A stretch of 50,205 nt of DNA from Caryophanales bacterium UBA7642. Its GTDB lineage: Bacteria > Bacillota_I > Bacilli_A > RFN20 > CAG-288. Positions 28,122-36,988 of the stretch are shown piece by piece. The position numbers and the translations under genes are program-made. The notes beneath the pieces were generated by a model. It saw only the letters and a list, made by a program, of their open reading frames with translations, had not been told where the DNA came from and ran no database searches. The first letter of the stretch is position 1, and each line of letters opens with the position of its first letter. The stretch lies in contig DLIM01000023.1 in NCBI GenBank assembly GCA_002483745.1, positions 1 through 50,205 on the forward strand, read 5' to 3'.

Positions 28122-28645
28122 GGTATGAAAAGAATAATGTTTATTGTAGCTGGTTTGCAAGTAAAGAAAATTTTATTGGCTTAAAAATAGGTAAAAGCAA
28201 TTCCAAATATATATAAACTATACTATATATATAGAAATAGAATAAGGTTACCGAAACTGGCCAAAGCAGTACTTAAAATAATAAAAATTTATAAAATAAT
28301 ATTTTTTTGTCTTTACAAACAAAATGTAATCAAATTTAGATTTGTCTAAGTTACTTGTTGACAATTATCTATTTTTTCTTTTCTTCATTATACCTTCTAA
28401 ACTACTTTCGCATTTTGTTTATCTGCATTGCTTTTTTTAAGAACTTTCATTTTCAATAGTCTATTTTTGACTGAATGTAATCGGTTTCATTTTTTGTTTA
28501 GCTATCTTATTTAAGAACCCAAAATTTTCCGATTAGTACATATAAATAGTAGGAAAATCCTTTCTTTTTAATACCGACTTCTTTATTCTTTTGGCTTTTA
28601 AGAAACCTTTTTATTTTTGCTCCTCTCTTGCAACCTAATTTTTAG
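28122..28645. other. AT-rich intergenic region with second cre-like site
   Basis: Very AT-rich, no gene seen. It includes a TACAAT box for the regulator operon (28143-28148 on the minus strand), an alternating TA stretch at 28207-28233, and a cre-like site. The promoter for the leader-peptide operon must lie in or just after its right part; I could not assign one. Confidence 0.5.
28476..28489. promoter_or_regulatory. second cre-like site
   Basis: TGTAATCGGTTTCA matches TGWAANCGNTNWCA at all positions and differs by one base from the site before the GH3 gene. It lies between the two-component operon and the transporter leader, so either could be its target. Confidence 0.55.
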
Positions 28646-28649
28646 AGGC

Positions 28650-28913
28650 TTATAACCTTAGCATAACCAAAGGGGGAAGACATGATGAAAAAACTCAATT
28701 CTGTTTCTGCTTCTATCTCCTCTTTTGACTATTACCGCTATTACTACTTTAGAAAGAACCTTCTTTCTTAGTTTTAAGCGGTCTGCTTATAACTTAGAGG
28801 TGAAGGTTAAAAAACCATTGCCTAAGGTTATAACGGAACATACAAGAAAAGAAGTCAATTCTTCCTTGAACTGAAATCATAGCCTGAGGCAATAAATGCA
28901 CTCAGGCTTTTTT
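28650..28913 (+). promoter_or_regulatory. attenuator leader of the transporter operon
   Basis: Segment A (TTATAACCTTAG, 28650-28661) lies before the leader peptide. Segment B (TTATAACTTAG, 28786-28796) lies after it. Both can pair with segment C (CTAAGGTTATAA, 28822-28833): A with 12 perfect pairs, B with one bulge. A terminator follows: AGCCTGAG with CTCAGGCT (28881-28908), stem extended by GC pairs, and T6. The first structural gene starts 21 bases later with a second AGGGGGA site. Ribosome position on the Tyr codons would decide which pairing forms; the exact antiterminator is not resolved by eye. Confidence 0.7.
28682..28771 (+). CDS. 29-residue tyrosine-rich leader peptide
   Basis: A small frame with a strong ribosome site (AGGGGGA, five bases before the ATG) encodes a peptide starting MMKKLNSVSASISS and ending FDYYRYYYFRKNLLS. 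Five of six consecutive codons are Tyr (TAT TAC CGC TAT TAC TAC), flanked by Phe. Composition and placement before alternative RNA hairpins and a terminator fit an attenuator leader peptide that senses charged tRNA-Tyr. The frame is directly readable; the regulatory role is inference. No similar annotated peptide is known to me. Confidence 0.75.
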   Translation: MMKKLNSVSASISSFDYYRYYYFRKNLLS

Positions 28914-28934
28914 CATAAAAAGGGGGAAACGAAA

Positions 28935-29897
28935 ATGAAAAAGACACTCGGAATTGTTGCTCTTACGATCTTAGGAAGTCTTTCTATGTTGGCTAGTTGT
29001 GGCTCTTCTTCCACGGTAAAAAGAATTGGAATCTTACAAGTAGCTACACATACAGCTTTAGATGCTGATAGGCTTGGCTTTATCTCGGCCTTAGAGGAAG
29101 AAGGCTTTAAGGATGGTGATAATATTAAGATTACGGTTCAGAATCCTCAAGGAGACACTGCTACTGAAAATAGTATGGCAACTTCTTTAGCCACTAATTC
29201 TGATTTGGTCTTTGGCATTGCTACTTCTTCCTCTTTAGCTTTAAAGACCGCCGTTTCTGATCTAGGCAAAACTACTCCTGTCTTATATTCAGCGGTTACT
29301 TCCCCAGTTGATGCCGGTTTAATTAAATCCAACACCGATCATGGGAATGTCGTTGGCACTTCCGATGCTGGACCTACTGCTAAGAATATCGCTTTATTCA
29401 AGAAGTTCACTGGTATTAAAAAGATTGGTATTATCTATAACCAGGCCGAGAAGAATTCTCAGATTCAGAAGGATGAATGTGAGGCCGCCTGTACTGACTT
29501 AGGTTTGACTTTAGTTGATGGCGGGTTCACTTCTGCAAGTGAGGTCAGCTCTACCTTAAGTGGAATCATCGGACAAGGAATCCAGGGGCTTTTTGTTCCC
29601 ACTGACAACACTGTTGCTAGCAATATGTCTTCCATCAAAGAGACTCTTATTGAAAAGAAGATTGTCACTATCTGTGCTGATAAAGCTTCTACTGAAGCAG
29701 GTGGCTCTTTAGGGTATACAGTTGATTACACGATTTTAGGTCAGACGACGGGAAAAATGGCCGCTAAGATCCTAAAAGGGACTGATATTTCTTCTATTGA
29801 TTGTTCACTCTCCGATTCTTTCCCGTTAGACATCAATGAAAGCTTCTTTACTGCAACCGGTATTGCTATTCCTAGTGACTTAAAGGAAGGAGCCTAA
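28935..29897 (+). CDS. amino-acid ABC transporter substrate-binding lipoprotein (TrpX-like)
   Basis: 320 residues, ABC_sub_bind family. The start is the ATG after AGGGGGAAACGAAA; an earlier in-frame ATG lies inside the terminator hairpin and is rejected. Signal peptide with lipobox SMLASC. The periplasmic-binding fold begins VKRIGILQVATHTALDADRLGF, typical of TrpX/BMP-like binding proteins for aromatic amino acids. The Tyr-codon leader suggests tyrosine as substrate, by inference only. Confidence 0.85.
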   Translation: MKKTLGIVALTILGSLSMLASCGSSSTVKRIGILQVATHTALDADRLGFISALEEEGFKDGDNIKITVQNPQGDTATENSMATSLATNSDLVFGIATSSSLALKTAVSDLGKTTPVLYSAVTSPVDAGLIKSNTDHGNVVGTSDAGPTAKNIALFKKFTGIKKIGIIYNQAEKNSQIQKDECEAACTDLGLTLVDGGFTSASEVSSTLSGIIGQGIQGLFVPTDNTVASNMSSIKETLIEKKIVTICADKASTEAGGSLGYTVDYTILGQTTGKMAAKILKGTDISSIDCSLSDSFPLDINESFFTATGIAIPSDLKEGA

Positions 29898-29898
29898 A

Positions 29899-30849
29899 AT
29901 GAATTGGTCGAGTGTCTTTCAGTTTCTTGGCACCGATGTTCCTACCCAGGGCTTAATCTGGGCCATTGTGGCTTTAGGTGTCTTTATTTCTTTTAGGATT
30001 CTTAATGTTGCTGATATGTCGGTTGATACCTTGTTTCCCTTTGCCGGTATTGTTTCTCTAACTTTGATCAACTTAGGTGTCCCGGCCCTTGCTTCTCTTT
30101 TGATATCAGTTATTTTAGGTATGGCAATTGGTTTCATTAATGCGGCTTTGCATGTCTACTTAAAGATCAATCCTCTTTTGGCTGGCATTATTGTTATGAT
30201 TGCTTTATATACACCTAATGTGGTTATTTCTAAAGGTAATGTGACTTTAAGTGAAGGCAAGAATACTATCTTTACTTCATTCAATAATATCTGGAACAAT
30301 ATGATTGCGACTAAGATTGTTTTATTGGTTCTATTTGTCTTGGCTTTCTTTATCCTTATCTATTGGTTCTTTGGTACAGAATTAGGACTATCTTTAAGAG
30401 CCTCCGGCAAGAATGAAGCCATGTCTAAGGCAAACGGTATCAATACCAACTCTTCTTATATTTTAGGATTAGTCATCTCTTCTGCCCTGATTGCTTTAGC
30501 TGGAGCCTTATATGGTCAAATGACCAAGCACTTCACGGCAGATGCCGGAAAAGGTTCAATCACTATCGGTCTAGCAATTATCTTCTTAGGTGATGTGATC
30601 TTCTCAAACAAGTCCTTTAAGATGTCTTTAGTGTCTTTAGTAGTGGGAGGCTTAATCTATTGGCTGATTATCGATATCATTATTGAAATTCCTTCTTTCA
30701 ATACCAATTACCTTAACCTCACTAAAGCCTTATTCATGACTTTAGTCATTGCTATCTATGAATTGAAGAAAGTACTGCTTAAGAAAAAGAATTTGAAGAA
30801 ACTAGCTCTTTCACCAAAGGCAGTTACTCAAGGAGATGAAGCCTTATGA
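29899..30849 (+). CDS. ABC transporter permease (TrpY-like)
   Basis: 316-residue membrane protein of the BPD_transp_2 (LivH/RbsC-like) family with eight or more helices. The cytoplasmic coupling region reads GLSLRASGKNEAMSKANGIN, the family's RAxGxNxxAAxxxGI motif. One base separates it from the binding-protein gene and its stop overlaps the ATPase start. Single permease gene, so it probably acts as a homodimer. Confidence 0.88.
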   Translation: MNWSSVFQFLGTDVPTQGLIWAIVALGVFISFRILNVADMSVDTLFPFAGIVSLTLINLGVPALASLLISVILGMAIGFINAALHVYLKINPLLAGIIVMIALYTPNVVISKGNVTLSEGKNTIFTSFNNIWNNMIATKIVLLVLFVLAFFILIYWFFGTELGLSLRASGKNEAMSKANGINTNSSYILGLVISSALIALAGALYGQMTKHFTADAGKGSITIGLAIIFLGDVIFSNKSFKMSLVSLVVGGLIYWLIIDIIIEIPSFNTNYLNLTKALFMTLVIAIYELKKVLLKKKNLKKLALSPKAVTQGDEAL

Positions 30850-31613
30850 TTGAATTAGTAAATGTCAATAAAGACTTTGAGGCTTCTAACCATGAAATCA
30901 ATCATGTACTTAAGAACCTTAATCTGAAGATCAGCGATGGTGATTTCATTACTCTTATCGGTTCAAATGGCTCTGGAAAGTCTACTCTTTTAAATACTAT
31001 TGCCGGATCTTTCCCAGTAACATCAGGAAAAGTGCTTTTTGATGGTGAAGATGTCACTAACTTGAAGGACTATCAAAGAGCTAGTCTTATAGGAAGAGTC
31101 TTTCAGGATCCTTCTACTGGGACGATTGGAGATATCTCGATTGAAGAGAACCTTGCCATTGCTTTAAAAAGAGGTGAGAAAAGGACTTTGAGGTGGGCTT
31201 TGAAGAAGGAATATCTTGCCACCTATAAGAAGTACTTGGCTCCTTTAAACCTCGGCTTAGAAGATCGCTTAGGAGATAAGATTTCTTCTCTTTCTGGTGG
31301 TCAAAGGCAAGCCGTCACTTTACTGATGGCGACTTTAAAGAAACCGAAGCTTCTTCTTTTAGATGAACATACGGCTGCTTTAGACCCTAAGACCAGTAAG
31401 AAAATACTGGAACTTACAAAATCGCTGATTGAAGACAATCATTTAACGGCCTTGATGATTACTCACAACATGAAAGACGCTATTAAATACGGAAATAGGT
31501 TATTGATGCTCTCTGAAGGTAGAATAATTGCCGATATCAGTGGAGCTGATAAAACTAAGCTTACTAGTGATGATCTCTATAAGAAGTTTGATGAAGCAGA
31601 AGGGGTTGAATAG
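30846..31613 (+). CDS. ABC transporter ATP-binding protein (TrpZ-like)
   Basis: 255 residues with Walker A GSNGSGKST (about 38), Q-loop VFQDPSTGT, signature LSGGQRQA, Walker B LLLDEHTAALD and H-loop ITHN. It powers the permease encoded just upstream (ATGA overlap). Last gene of the three-gene transporter; only six bases separate it from the converging gene. Confidence 0.92.
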   Translation: MIELVNVNKDFEASNHEINHVLKNLNLKISDGDFITLIGSNGSGKSTLLNTIAGSFPVTSGKVLFDGEDVTNLKDYQRASLIGRVFQDPSTGTIGDISIEENLAIALKRGEKRTLRWALKKEYLATYKKYLAPLNLGLEDRLGDKISSLSGGQRQAVTLLMATLKKPKLLLLDEHTAALDPKTSKKILELTKSLIEDNHLTALMITHNMKDAIKYGNRLLMLSEGRIIADISGADKTKLTSDDLYKKFDEAEGVE

Positions 31614-31619
31614 AAAACA

Positions 31620-32348
31620 TTAGTTCTCTTTCTTCTCTTCTTTATGATCGTAAAGCTTCTCTAGTTTCTTTTTGCTGATAGCAGAGAATAAATAGTAACC
31701 ATAGGTGATTAGTAATAAAGCAGTGATGATATAAATGGATGGCGAAGAATCAAGATAGTTGAGAGTAGAAATAAAAGTCTCTCTTTTTTGATATAAGCCT
31801 TTTACGCTGCTAAAAGAGACTATAACATCATTAGTCAGAGAATCTTTTCTAGTAGTAAAGTTAGCGGAATTAACCTGGGTTATTCTAGTTGCATCATAGC
31901 CGTTTTCAGTTTCAAAGAGGATGATGTCGTATTGCTTTAAGGAACTGATATTGCTTACTTTTAGGAATCTATCGGCATCGCCTTTATAAAGTCCGGCATT
32001 AAGGTTGTTCTCATCTAGGTAAGTGTTCTCTTCATTTTCCTGAGCCATCTCTGAATTCCTGATTTCAAAAAGATAGTATTCACCTTTATCCAGTATTCCC
32101 TTATTAGCTAAAAAGATGAATTTAGGAACCATAACTAAAACTAATAGGATAGTAACAAGAGGAACGGTGATTGAAGAGATAGTTAGAATCTTCTTATCTC
32201 TCTTTCTTTGCTCTAAAGAATAGTCATTTCTTTTTATCTCTCTTCGAGCTCTTTTATAGTCAGTATAGGAGTTATAGATTATGTATCCTGATACTAATAC
32301 TCCAATCAAGGAAACAAAGGCTACTATCAATACTTCAATATAATTCAT
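31620..32348 (-). CDS. membrane protein with signal-peptidase-like fold lacking catalytic residues
   Basis: 242 residues. Membrane segments lie at about 5-27, 55-78 and 210-228. The extracellular part reads SLKQYDIILFE, then DATRITQV and FTTRKDSLTNDV, then VKGLY; order and spacing resemble S26 signal peptidases (GDIITF, THRIV, FxTKGDxNxxxD, xGxV). The His of SipW-type enzymes is Thr here, and no SMEPT-like serine motif is seen, so it would be inactive. The family assignment is my inference from pattern; otherwise it is a hypothetical membrane protein. Confidence 0.55.
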   Translation of the reverse strand: MNYIEVLIVAFVSLIGVLVSGYIIYNSYTDYKRARREIKRNDYSLEQRKRDKKILTISSITVPLVTILLVLVMVPKFIFLANKGILDKGEYYLFEIRNSEMAQENEENTYLDENNLNAGLYKGDADRFLKVSNISSLKQYDIILFETENGYDATRITQVNSANFTTRKDSLTNDVIVSFSSVKGLYQKRETFISTLNYLDSSPSIYIITALLLITYGYYLFSAISKKKLEKLYDHKEEKKEN

Positions 32349-32426
32349 GTTTTCACCTACTAAAAAAGATTATAAGGGAAAGAAAGAGAAATGTAACTAG
32401 TTTAAAGTAAACTTGCTTTTTTATAA

Positions 32427-32488
32427 CTTCCTCTAAAATCAGGAAGCGTTTTAAAGTATAATCTTATTCAGTAAGTGGAGGTAAAAGT
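32427..32488 (+). promoter_or_regulatory. nitroreductase upstream region
   Basis: TATAAT at 32457-32462, preceded by the inverted repeat CTTCCT-8-AGGAAG (32427-32446), which may be an operator. GGAGG precedes the gene's ATG. Confidence 0.45.
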
Positions 32489-32995
32489 ATGAATGATACA
32501 TTGAAGAGTATTCTTTCAAGAAGATCAGTCAGATCTTTTAAAGATACTTTAGTTTCAAAGGATGATGTCTCTTTGATTGTTAAAGCAGGAATTTATGCTC
32601 CTACTGCCTGCAATAGACAGCCTTTATTTATCATTGGTATTGCCTCAGAAGACAAAGTCAAAGAAGTAAAAGATATTATTGGGGGCGGAAAGCAGTTCTA
32701 TGGAGCTAGCGCAATTATCATGGTTTTTAAGAGGAATGAGGATGATTTCTCGGAAATTGACTGTGGTGCAGCTATGGAGAACATGCTTCTTGCTAGCCAT
32801 TCTTTAGGCCTATCTTCCTGCTGGATACATTGCGTCAGGGATTTATATAACGATCCCAAGAACAATGCTCTTTTGATGAAGGCTTTAGGCCTCAAGAAGA
32901 GCTATTCTCTAATGGAATCTATTGCATTAGGCTATATCCAAGGCGATGAGCCTCTTCCTAAGCCTAGAAATATGCAAGGTGACAATGTTATCTGA
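32489..32995 (+). CDS. nitroreductase family protein
   Basis: 168-residue FMN-dependent oxidoreductase. The N-terminal SRRSVRSFKD and YAPTACNRQP blocks are the family FMN/phosphate-binding motifs, and the C-terminal ESIALGYIQGD is typical. It probably reduces quinones or nitro compounds with NAD(P)H; the natural substrate is not known. Its end overlaps the next gene's start. Confidence 0.88.
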   Translation: MNDTLKSILSRRSVRSFKDTLVSKDDVSLIVKAGIYAPTACNRQPLFIIGIASEDKVKEVKDIIGGGKQFYGASAIIMVFKRNEDDFSEIDCGAAMENMLLASHSLGLSSCWIHCVRDLYNDPKNNALLMKALGLKKSYSLMESIALGYIQGDEPLPKPRNMQGDNVI

Positions 32996-34130
32996 TTTCC
33001 TTATCATTGGAGGCGGAGTCAGCGGTTTGATGGCTGCGCTTCTTGCCTCTAAGAAAAGAAAAGTAACAATCTTAGAAAAGCCTAACCGTAATTTCCAGTT
33101 AGCTAAGAGAATTCTAGTTTCTGGAAATGGACGAGCCAATTTTTATAATGCGGATTTGCTAGACAAAAAGACTTATGATACTGCACTGTTTCAGGATGTC
33201 AAAGATATTGTTTTAGATGGTAAAACTAATTACGCTAAAGATACGCTTGATTATCTTTCAAATGAGCTAGGTTTAGCTTCCTATCAAGAAGGAAAACTTT
33301 ACTATCCTTTCTTTAACAAATCCGAATGTCTTTATGATCTTTTGATTGGGGAATTAAAAAAGAGCTCAGTCAAAGTTATTGAGGGAAGAGCAACCAAATT
33401 GGATTACCATAATAAAAATGTTTCTTATTTTGATATTGATAATAAGAGAAAAGATATTTATTTTAATGATGTCTTAATTTCAGTTGGAGGTAGAAGCTAT
33501 GATAGGGATGATTACTCTTATTCTCTCTTGGATTCTTTAGGCTTAGATTACCTTCCCTATTCCTCAGCTCTTTGCCCGATTATGACTAAAGAAAAGATTC
33601 CTTTCTATTTAAAAAACTGTCGTCTTAAAGGAAAGCTTTCTCTTTACTGTGAAGAAAGACTCATTCATGAAGAAGAAGGCGAAATCCTTTTTAAAGAAGA
33701 TGGCTTAAGCGGGATTGCTGTTTTTAACACTACTATTTATATTCATAAGCTGATTGAAGAAGGAAAAAAAGGTTTTATTCTTAAGATAGATTATTCTTCT
33801 CATGATGGTGCTTCTATCAATTTTAAAACCAATCCAAACTGTTATCCTCCTTTCTTGAGACAATATCTTCATGATTGCAATTACAATAATGGGGAGCCTT
33901 TAATTTTCACCTTTAAAGATTTCTATAGCTTTAGATATAGTCAAGTATCTTATGGCGGTATCTATCTTAACCAGATTGATAAGAAGACTCTTTCAGTAAA
34001 AAACCAAGACCATCTTTATTTGGCTGGCGAGATGCTGAATGAAAGCTTCCCTTGCGGAGGCTACAATATGGGACTTAGCCTTCTTGAGGGCTACAAGGTG
34101 GGTAAAACATTATGCCAGAAAATAAACTGA
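32985..34130 (+). CDS. HI0933/YhiN-family FAD-dependent oxidoreductase
   Basis: 381 residues from the ATG of MLSDFLIIGGG, chosen because AAGGTG precedes it and the dinucleotide fold starts at once; a longer in-frame start has no ribosome site. Rossmann motif FLIIGGGVSGLMAAL, the family NGRANFYN block and C-terminal GEMLNESFPCGGYNMGLSLLEG. The family (PF03486) contains flavoproteins of mostly unproven reaction. Overlaps the nitroreductase by 11 bases and the next gene by 19. Confidence 0.88.
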   Translation: MLSDFLIIGGGVSGLMAALLASKKRKVTILEKPNRNFQLAKRILVSGNGRANFYNADLLDKKTYDTALFQDVKDIVLDGKTNYAKDTLDYLSNELGLASYQEGKLYYPFFNKSECLYDLLIGELKKSSVKVIEGRATKLDYHNKNVSYFDIDNKRKDIYFNDVLISVGGRSYDRDDYSYSLLDSLGLDYLPYSSALCPIMTKEKIPFYLKNCRLKGKLSLYCEERLIHEEEGEILFKEDGLSGIAVFNTTIYIHKLIEEGKKGFILKIDYSSHDGASINFKTNPNCYPPFLRQYLHDCNYNNGEPLIFTFKDFYSFRYSQVSYGGIYLNQIDKKTLSVKNQDHLYLAGEMLNESFPCGGYNMGLSLLEGYKVGKTLCQKIN

Positions 34131-35257
34131 TTGAACTGACTCCTGATGTCATGAAGTATGTAACCGGCTTTTTAGTCGGACAAAAGAAGCTTAGCCAAGA
34201 GGATCAGGACTTAGCTATTAAGATCTTTAGAAAGTCTCTCGAAGAAATTATTGCCGATAAAGCTAATTTAGCCGAGATGAAATCTCTTTCTAATCAGGAC
34301 AGCTTATATTTGTTCAGTGAACTGATTGATTATTCAGTTGGGGAACTACTTTGCTTTAAGATGCTCTATAAGGACAAAGCTGTCGATGACAGTATTGTGG
34401 GTTTCCTATCGAAAAGAGCTACTAAGAAATTCCTGCTTCTCAGGAATGCCGATAATGATTCACCTAATGGTGACAACATGGACTACTATGATCCTAGAAT
34501 CTCTTGCTTGAGGGCCTTAGAGTATTATCTTGAAAAAATCAATCGTCCCATGAGTCATACCAATCCCACCGTTTCCTTAATTAATGATATCTTTGAGACT
34601 ATCTTCAGAAAGATAGCCGGATATTTGAAGATGATGTCTTTAGGTCTCTATCCTGATGGATTCGTTTCCTGGAGAACCCTTCATGAATCTGAATGCATTG
34701 TCTCTTTACTGATCTCTGGAGGGGATAAGGTCCGTTATAGCTATGTTAAGCATATTGCCTATAACAATGCCTTAAGAAATCCGACTTTCTTCTCTAAGGA
34801 GGAATTAGATAAGACTTTCGAGCAGCTTAAGGAAGAAATGAGAAGCCACGACTTAAAGTCGAAGGATATGAAGAAGTTTATTGAATACGGCTGGCTTTAT
34901 GAGCACCCTAAGTTTGATCCTAAGGATGTGCTCTTCAAATTGAATTTCCGTGACGGAGTAGAGAAGATGTCTGGCCTTTCTCAGTACAATAAAATCTATG
35001 AAGGAGCTAGTGAGATTGCTCATTCCTCTAGCGCTTTCTTCTATGTCAATGATGCTTTCTGCAAAGACATCTCTCTTTCTATTGTCTATCAGTCTGCTAT
35101 TAGGATTTCTGAGCTTTATATGAGCTATATGTCTGATTTCTTCAACCATAATCCTGATATGAAGGAAACAGCTGAATTATATATCAGTGATGCTAAAGTG
35201 ATATCTAAGTATCTTGATGGAGTTGCTAACACTAAAGAGGTAATCAACAATGACTAA
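34112..35257 (+). CDS. DUF5677-like protein of unknown function
   Basis: 381 residues, mostly alpha-helical and soluble. The block FVSWRTLHESECIVSLL with later YVKHIAYNNA and ASEIAHSS resembles DUF5677, a helical family with no established function. It overlaps both the flavoprotein and rlmD, so it is in one operon with them, but the context gives no clear role. Recognition is by memory of the motif spacing. Confidence 0.6.
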   Translation: MPENKLIELTPDVMKYVTGFLVGQKKLSQEDQDLAIKIFRKSLEEIIADKANLAEMKSLSNQDSLYLFSELIDYSVGELLCFKMLYKDKAVDDSIVGFLSKRATKKFLLLRNADNDSPNGDNMDYYDPRISCLRALEYYLEKINRPMSHTNPTVSLINDIFETIFRKIAGYLKMMSLGLYPDGFVSWRTLHESECIVSLLISGGDKVRYSYVKHIAYNNALRNPTFFSKEELDKTFEQLKEEMRSHDLKSKDMKKFIEYGWLYEHPKFDPKDVLFKLNFRDGVEKMSGLSQYNKIYEGASEIAHSSSAFFYVNDAFCKDISLSIVYQSAIRISELYMSYMSDFFNHNPDMKETAELYISDAKVISKYLDGVANTKEVINND

Positions 35258-36866
35258 AAGAAAAATCAGTGCCAAATGTGTTGATTTAGATGATTTCGGT
35301 AGAGGCATTATTAAGTTTGAAGGTCATGCTTACTTTATTGATGATTTTCTTCCCGATGAAGAGGCTATCATTGAGACTATTTATGAGTACGGGAAAATAG
35401 TTGATGCTTATATCATCAAAAGACTTAAGGACTCGCCTTATAGAGTTAAACCTATCTGCAAATACTATCCTGACTGCGGTGGCTGTCAGTTGATGCATTT
35501 AGCTTATCCTCAGCAGCTTTTATATAAGTCAAAGAAAGTAAAGTATCTGCTTCACAAGTTTGCTCATCTAGATGTTGATGTTCTTCCTACTATTGGTTTA
35601 GATAATCCGACAAGATTCAGAAACAAAGTCCAGAAGCCGATTGGTATGGATTACAAAAACAATGTCCCGGTAGCGGGGTTCTACCGTAATGGCACCCATG
35701 AGTTGATACCAGTGGATGACTGTCTAATGGAAACCGAGTTATCTAGTAAGATAACTGATAAGGTTTTAGATTTGATGGTTAAGTACGATTACTATCCTTT
35801 CGATGAAGACGAGATGACGGGATTAGTAAGACACTTACTCATCAAGACCAGCTCTTTTTATAATACAGCCTTAGTTACTTTAGTTGTCACTGATCCCGAG
35901 GTTAAGTCCGCTAAAGACTTTGCTAAAGATTTGATGGATGCTATTCCAGAAGTTAAAGGCGTTGTCTTTAACCTCAACTACCGTCATACCAATGTCATCT
36001 TAGGAGAAAAGAATATACCAATCTTAGGTGAAACCCATATTGCCGATAAGATCTTTGATAAGGAGTTTTTGATTTCAACTAAGTCTTTCTATCAGACAAA
36101 CCCGAAACAGATTGAGACTCTTTATGGAACAGCTATTAAATTAGCTGGCTTAAAGAAGACCGATACAGTTTTAGATGCTTACTGTGGGACTGGAACTATC
36201 GGTTTAAGCTTAGCTGATAAAGTCAAAAAGGTAGTAGGTGTTGAAATAGAGCCTGAAGCAATTGAAGATGCCAACAAGAATGCTCAATTAAATAAGATTG
36301 CTAATGCTACCTTAATCGAAGGTGATTGCACTGAATATCTTAATGACACTAAAGAGAACTTTGATGTCATCATTATGGATCCTCCTAGAAAAGGATCAAC
36401 TCCTGATTTCTTGAATGCGGTTAAGAGGATTAAGCCTAGAACTTTGGTTTATATTAGCTGTGATCCAGTTACTTTAAGCAGGGATATCGGTCTTATTTCT
36501 GATACCTATGAAATTAAGACTGTACAACCAGTTGATATGTTTCCTAATACGATGCATGTAGAGACGGTGGTTTCGATGTCCAAACGCAAACCCGATGACA
36601 AGGTCAGCATCTATGTGGATGCTTTGAAAGTGAATCTGCCTGAAAAAGAGGAAAAAGCGACCTACAAGGACATTGAGGACTATGTCTTCAAGACCTACAA
36701 CATTAAAGTCAGTTCTCTCGATATTGCCTTGTGCAAGGAAAAGTATGGCTTGACCCAAAGGGAGAATTACAACAAAGCCAAGAACCCCTTCTATCAGCAA
36801 CCAAAGGTAAACAAAGAGAAGGAAGATTACGTCGTCGAAGCGTTCAAACATTTCAAGATGATGTAA
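35250..36866 (+). CDS. rlmD: 23S rRNA (uracil-5-)-methyltransferase RlmD family, extended C-terminus
   Basis: SAM-dependent rRNA m5U methyltransferase. An N-terminal TRAM domain (1-60) is followed by the 4Fe-4S cluster motif CKYYPDCGGC (about 71-80), SAM motif LDAYCGTGTIGL (about 308), DPPRKG, and the catalytic Cys in YISCDPVTLSRD. The normal end is near residue 447 (HVETVVSMSK). About 90 more residues form an extra helical domain (ATYKDIEDYVFKTYNIKVS ... FKHFKMM) seen on some gut Firmicutes RlmD proteins. Base composition rises over this last part. The precise target (U1939 or U747) cannot be told. Confidence 0.92.
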   Translation: MTKRKISAKCVDLDDFGRGIIKFEGHAYFIDDFLPDEEAIIETIYEYGKIVDAYIIKRLKDSPYRVKPICKYYPDCGGCQLMHLAYPQQLLYKSKKVKYLLHKFAHLDVDVLPTIGLDNPTRFRNKVQKPIGMDYKNNVPVAGFYRNGTHELIPVDDCLMETELSSKITDKVLDLMVKYDYYPFDEDEMTGLVRHLLIKTSSFYNTALVTLVVTDPEVKSAKDFAKDLMDAIPEVKGVVFNLNYRHTNVILGEKNIPILGETHIADKIFDKEFLISTKSFYQTNPKQIETLYGTAIKLAGLKKTDTVLDAYCGTGTIGLSLADKVKKVVGVEIEPEAIEDANKNAQLNKIANATLIEGDCTEYLNDTKENFDVIIMDPPRKGSTPDFLNAVKRIKPRTLVYISCDPVTLSRDIGLISDTYEIKTVQPVDMFPNTMHVETVVSMSKRKPDDKVSIYVDALKVNLPEKEEKATYKDIEDYVFKTYNIKVSSLDIALCKEKYGLTQRENYNKAKNPFYQQPKVNKEKEDYVVEAFKHFKMM

Positions 36867-36988
36867 ATTTCATTCTTTTATTCTCTTATGTCACAACGAT
36901 GAACATGCTAAATGGTTCCGTTAGAAAATAACAGAAGAGAAAATTCCCCAAAGAAGTCTCTTCGTGGGATAATAATCATTTCGAAAAT

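Noticed and set aside
28207..28240. Alternating TA run as a replication or recombination site
   Set aside because: Simple AT-richness near a promoter; no iterons or DnaA boxes were seen.
28896..28934. Upstream ATG start for the substrate-binding protein
   Set aside because: It lies in the terminator loop, has no ribosome site, and would place 13 residues before a normal lipoprotein signal peptide.
28122..28934. T-box riboswitch for the amino-acid transporter
   Set aside because: Conserved T-box sequence is absent; the leader peptide and terminator explain the region better.
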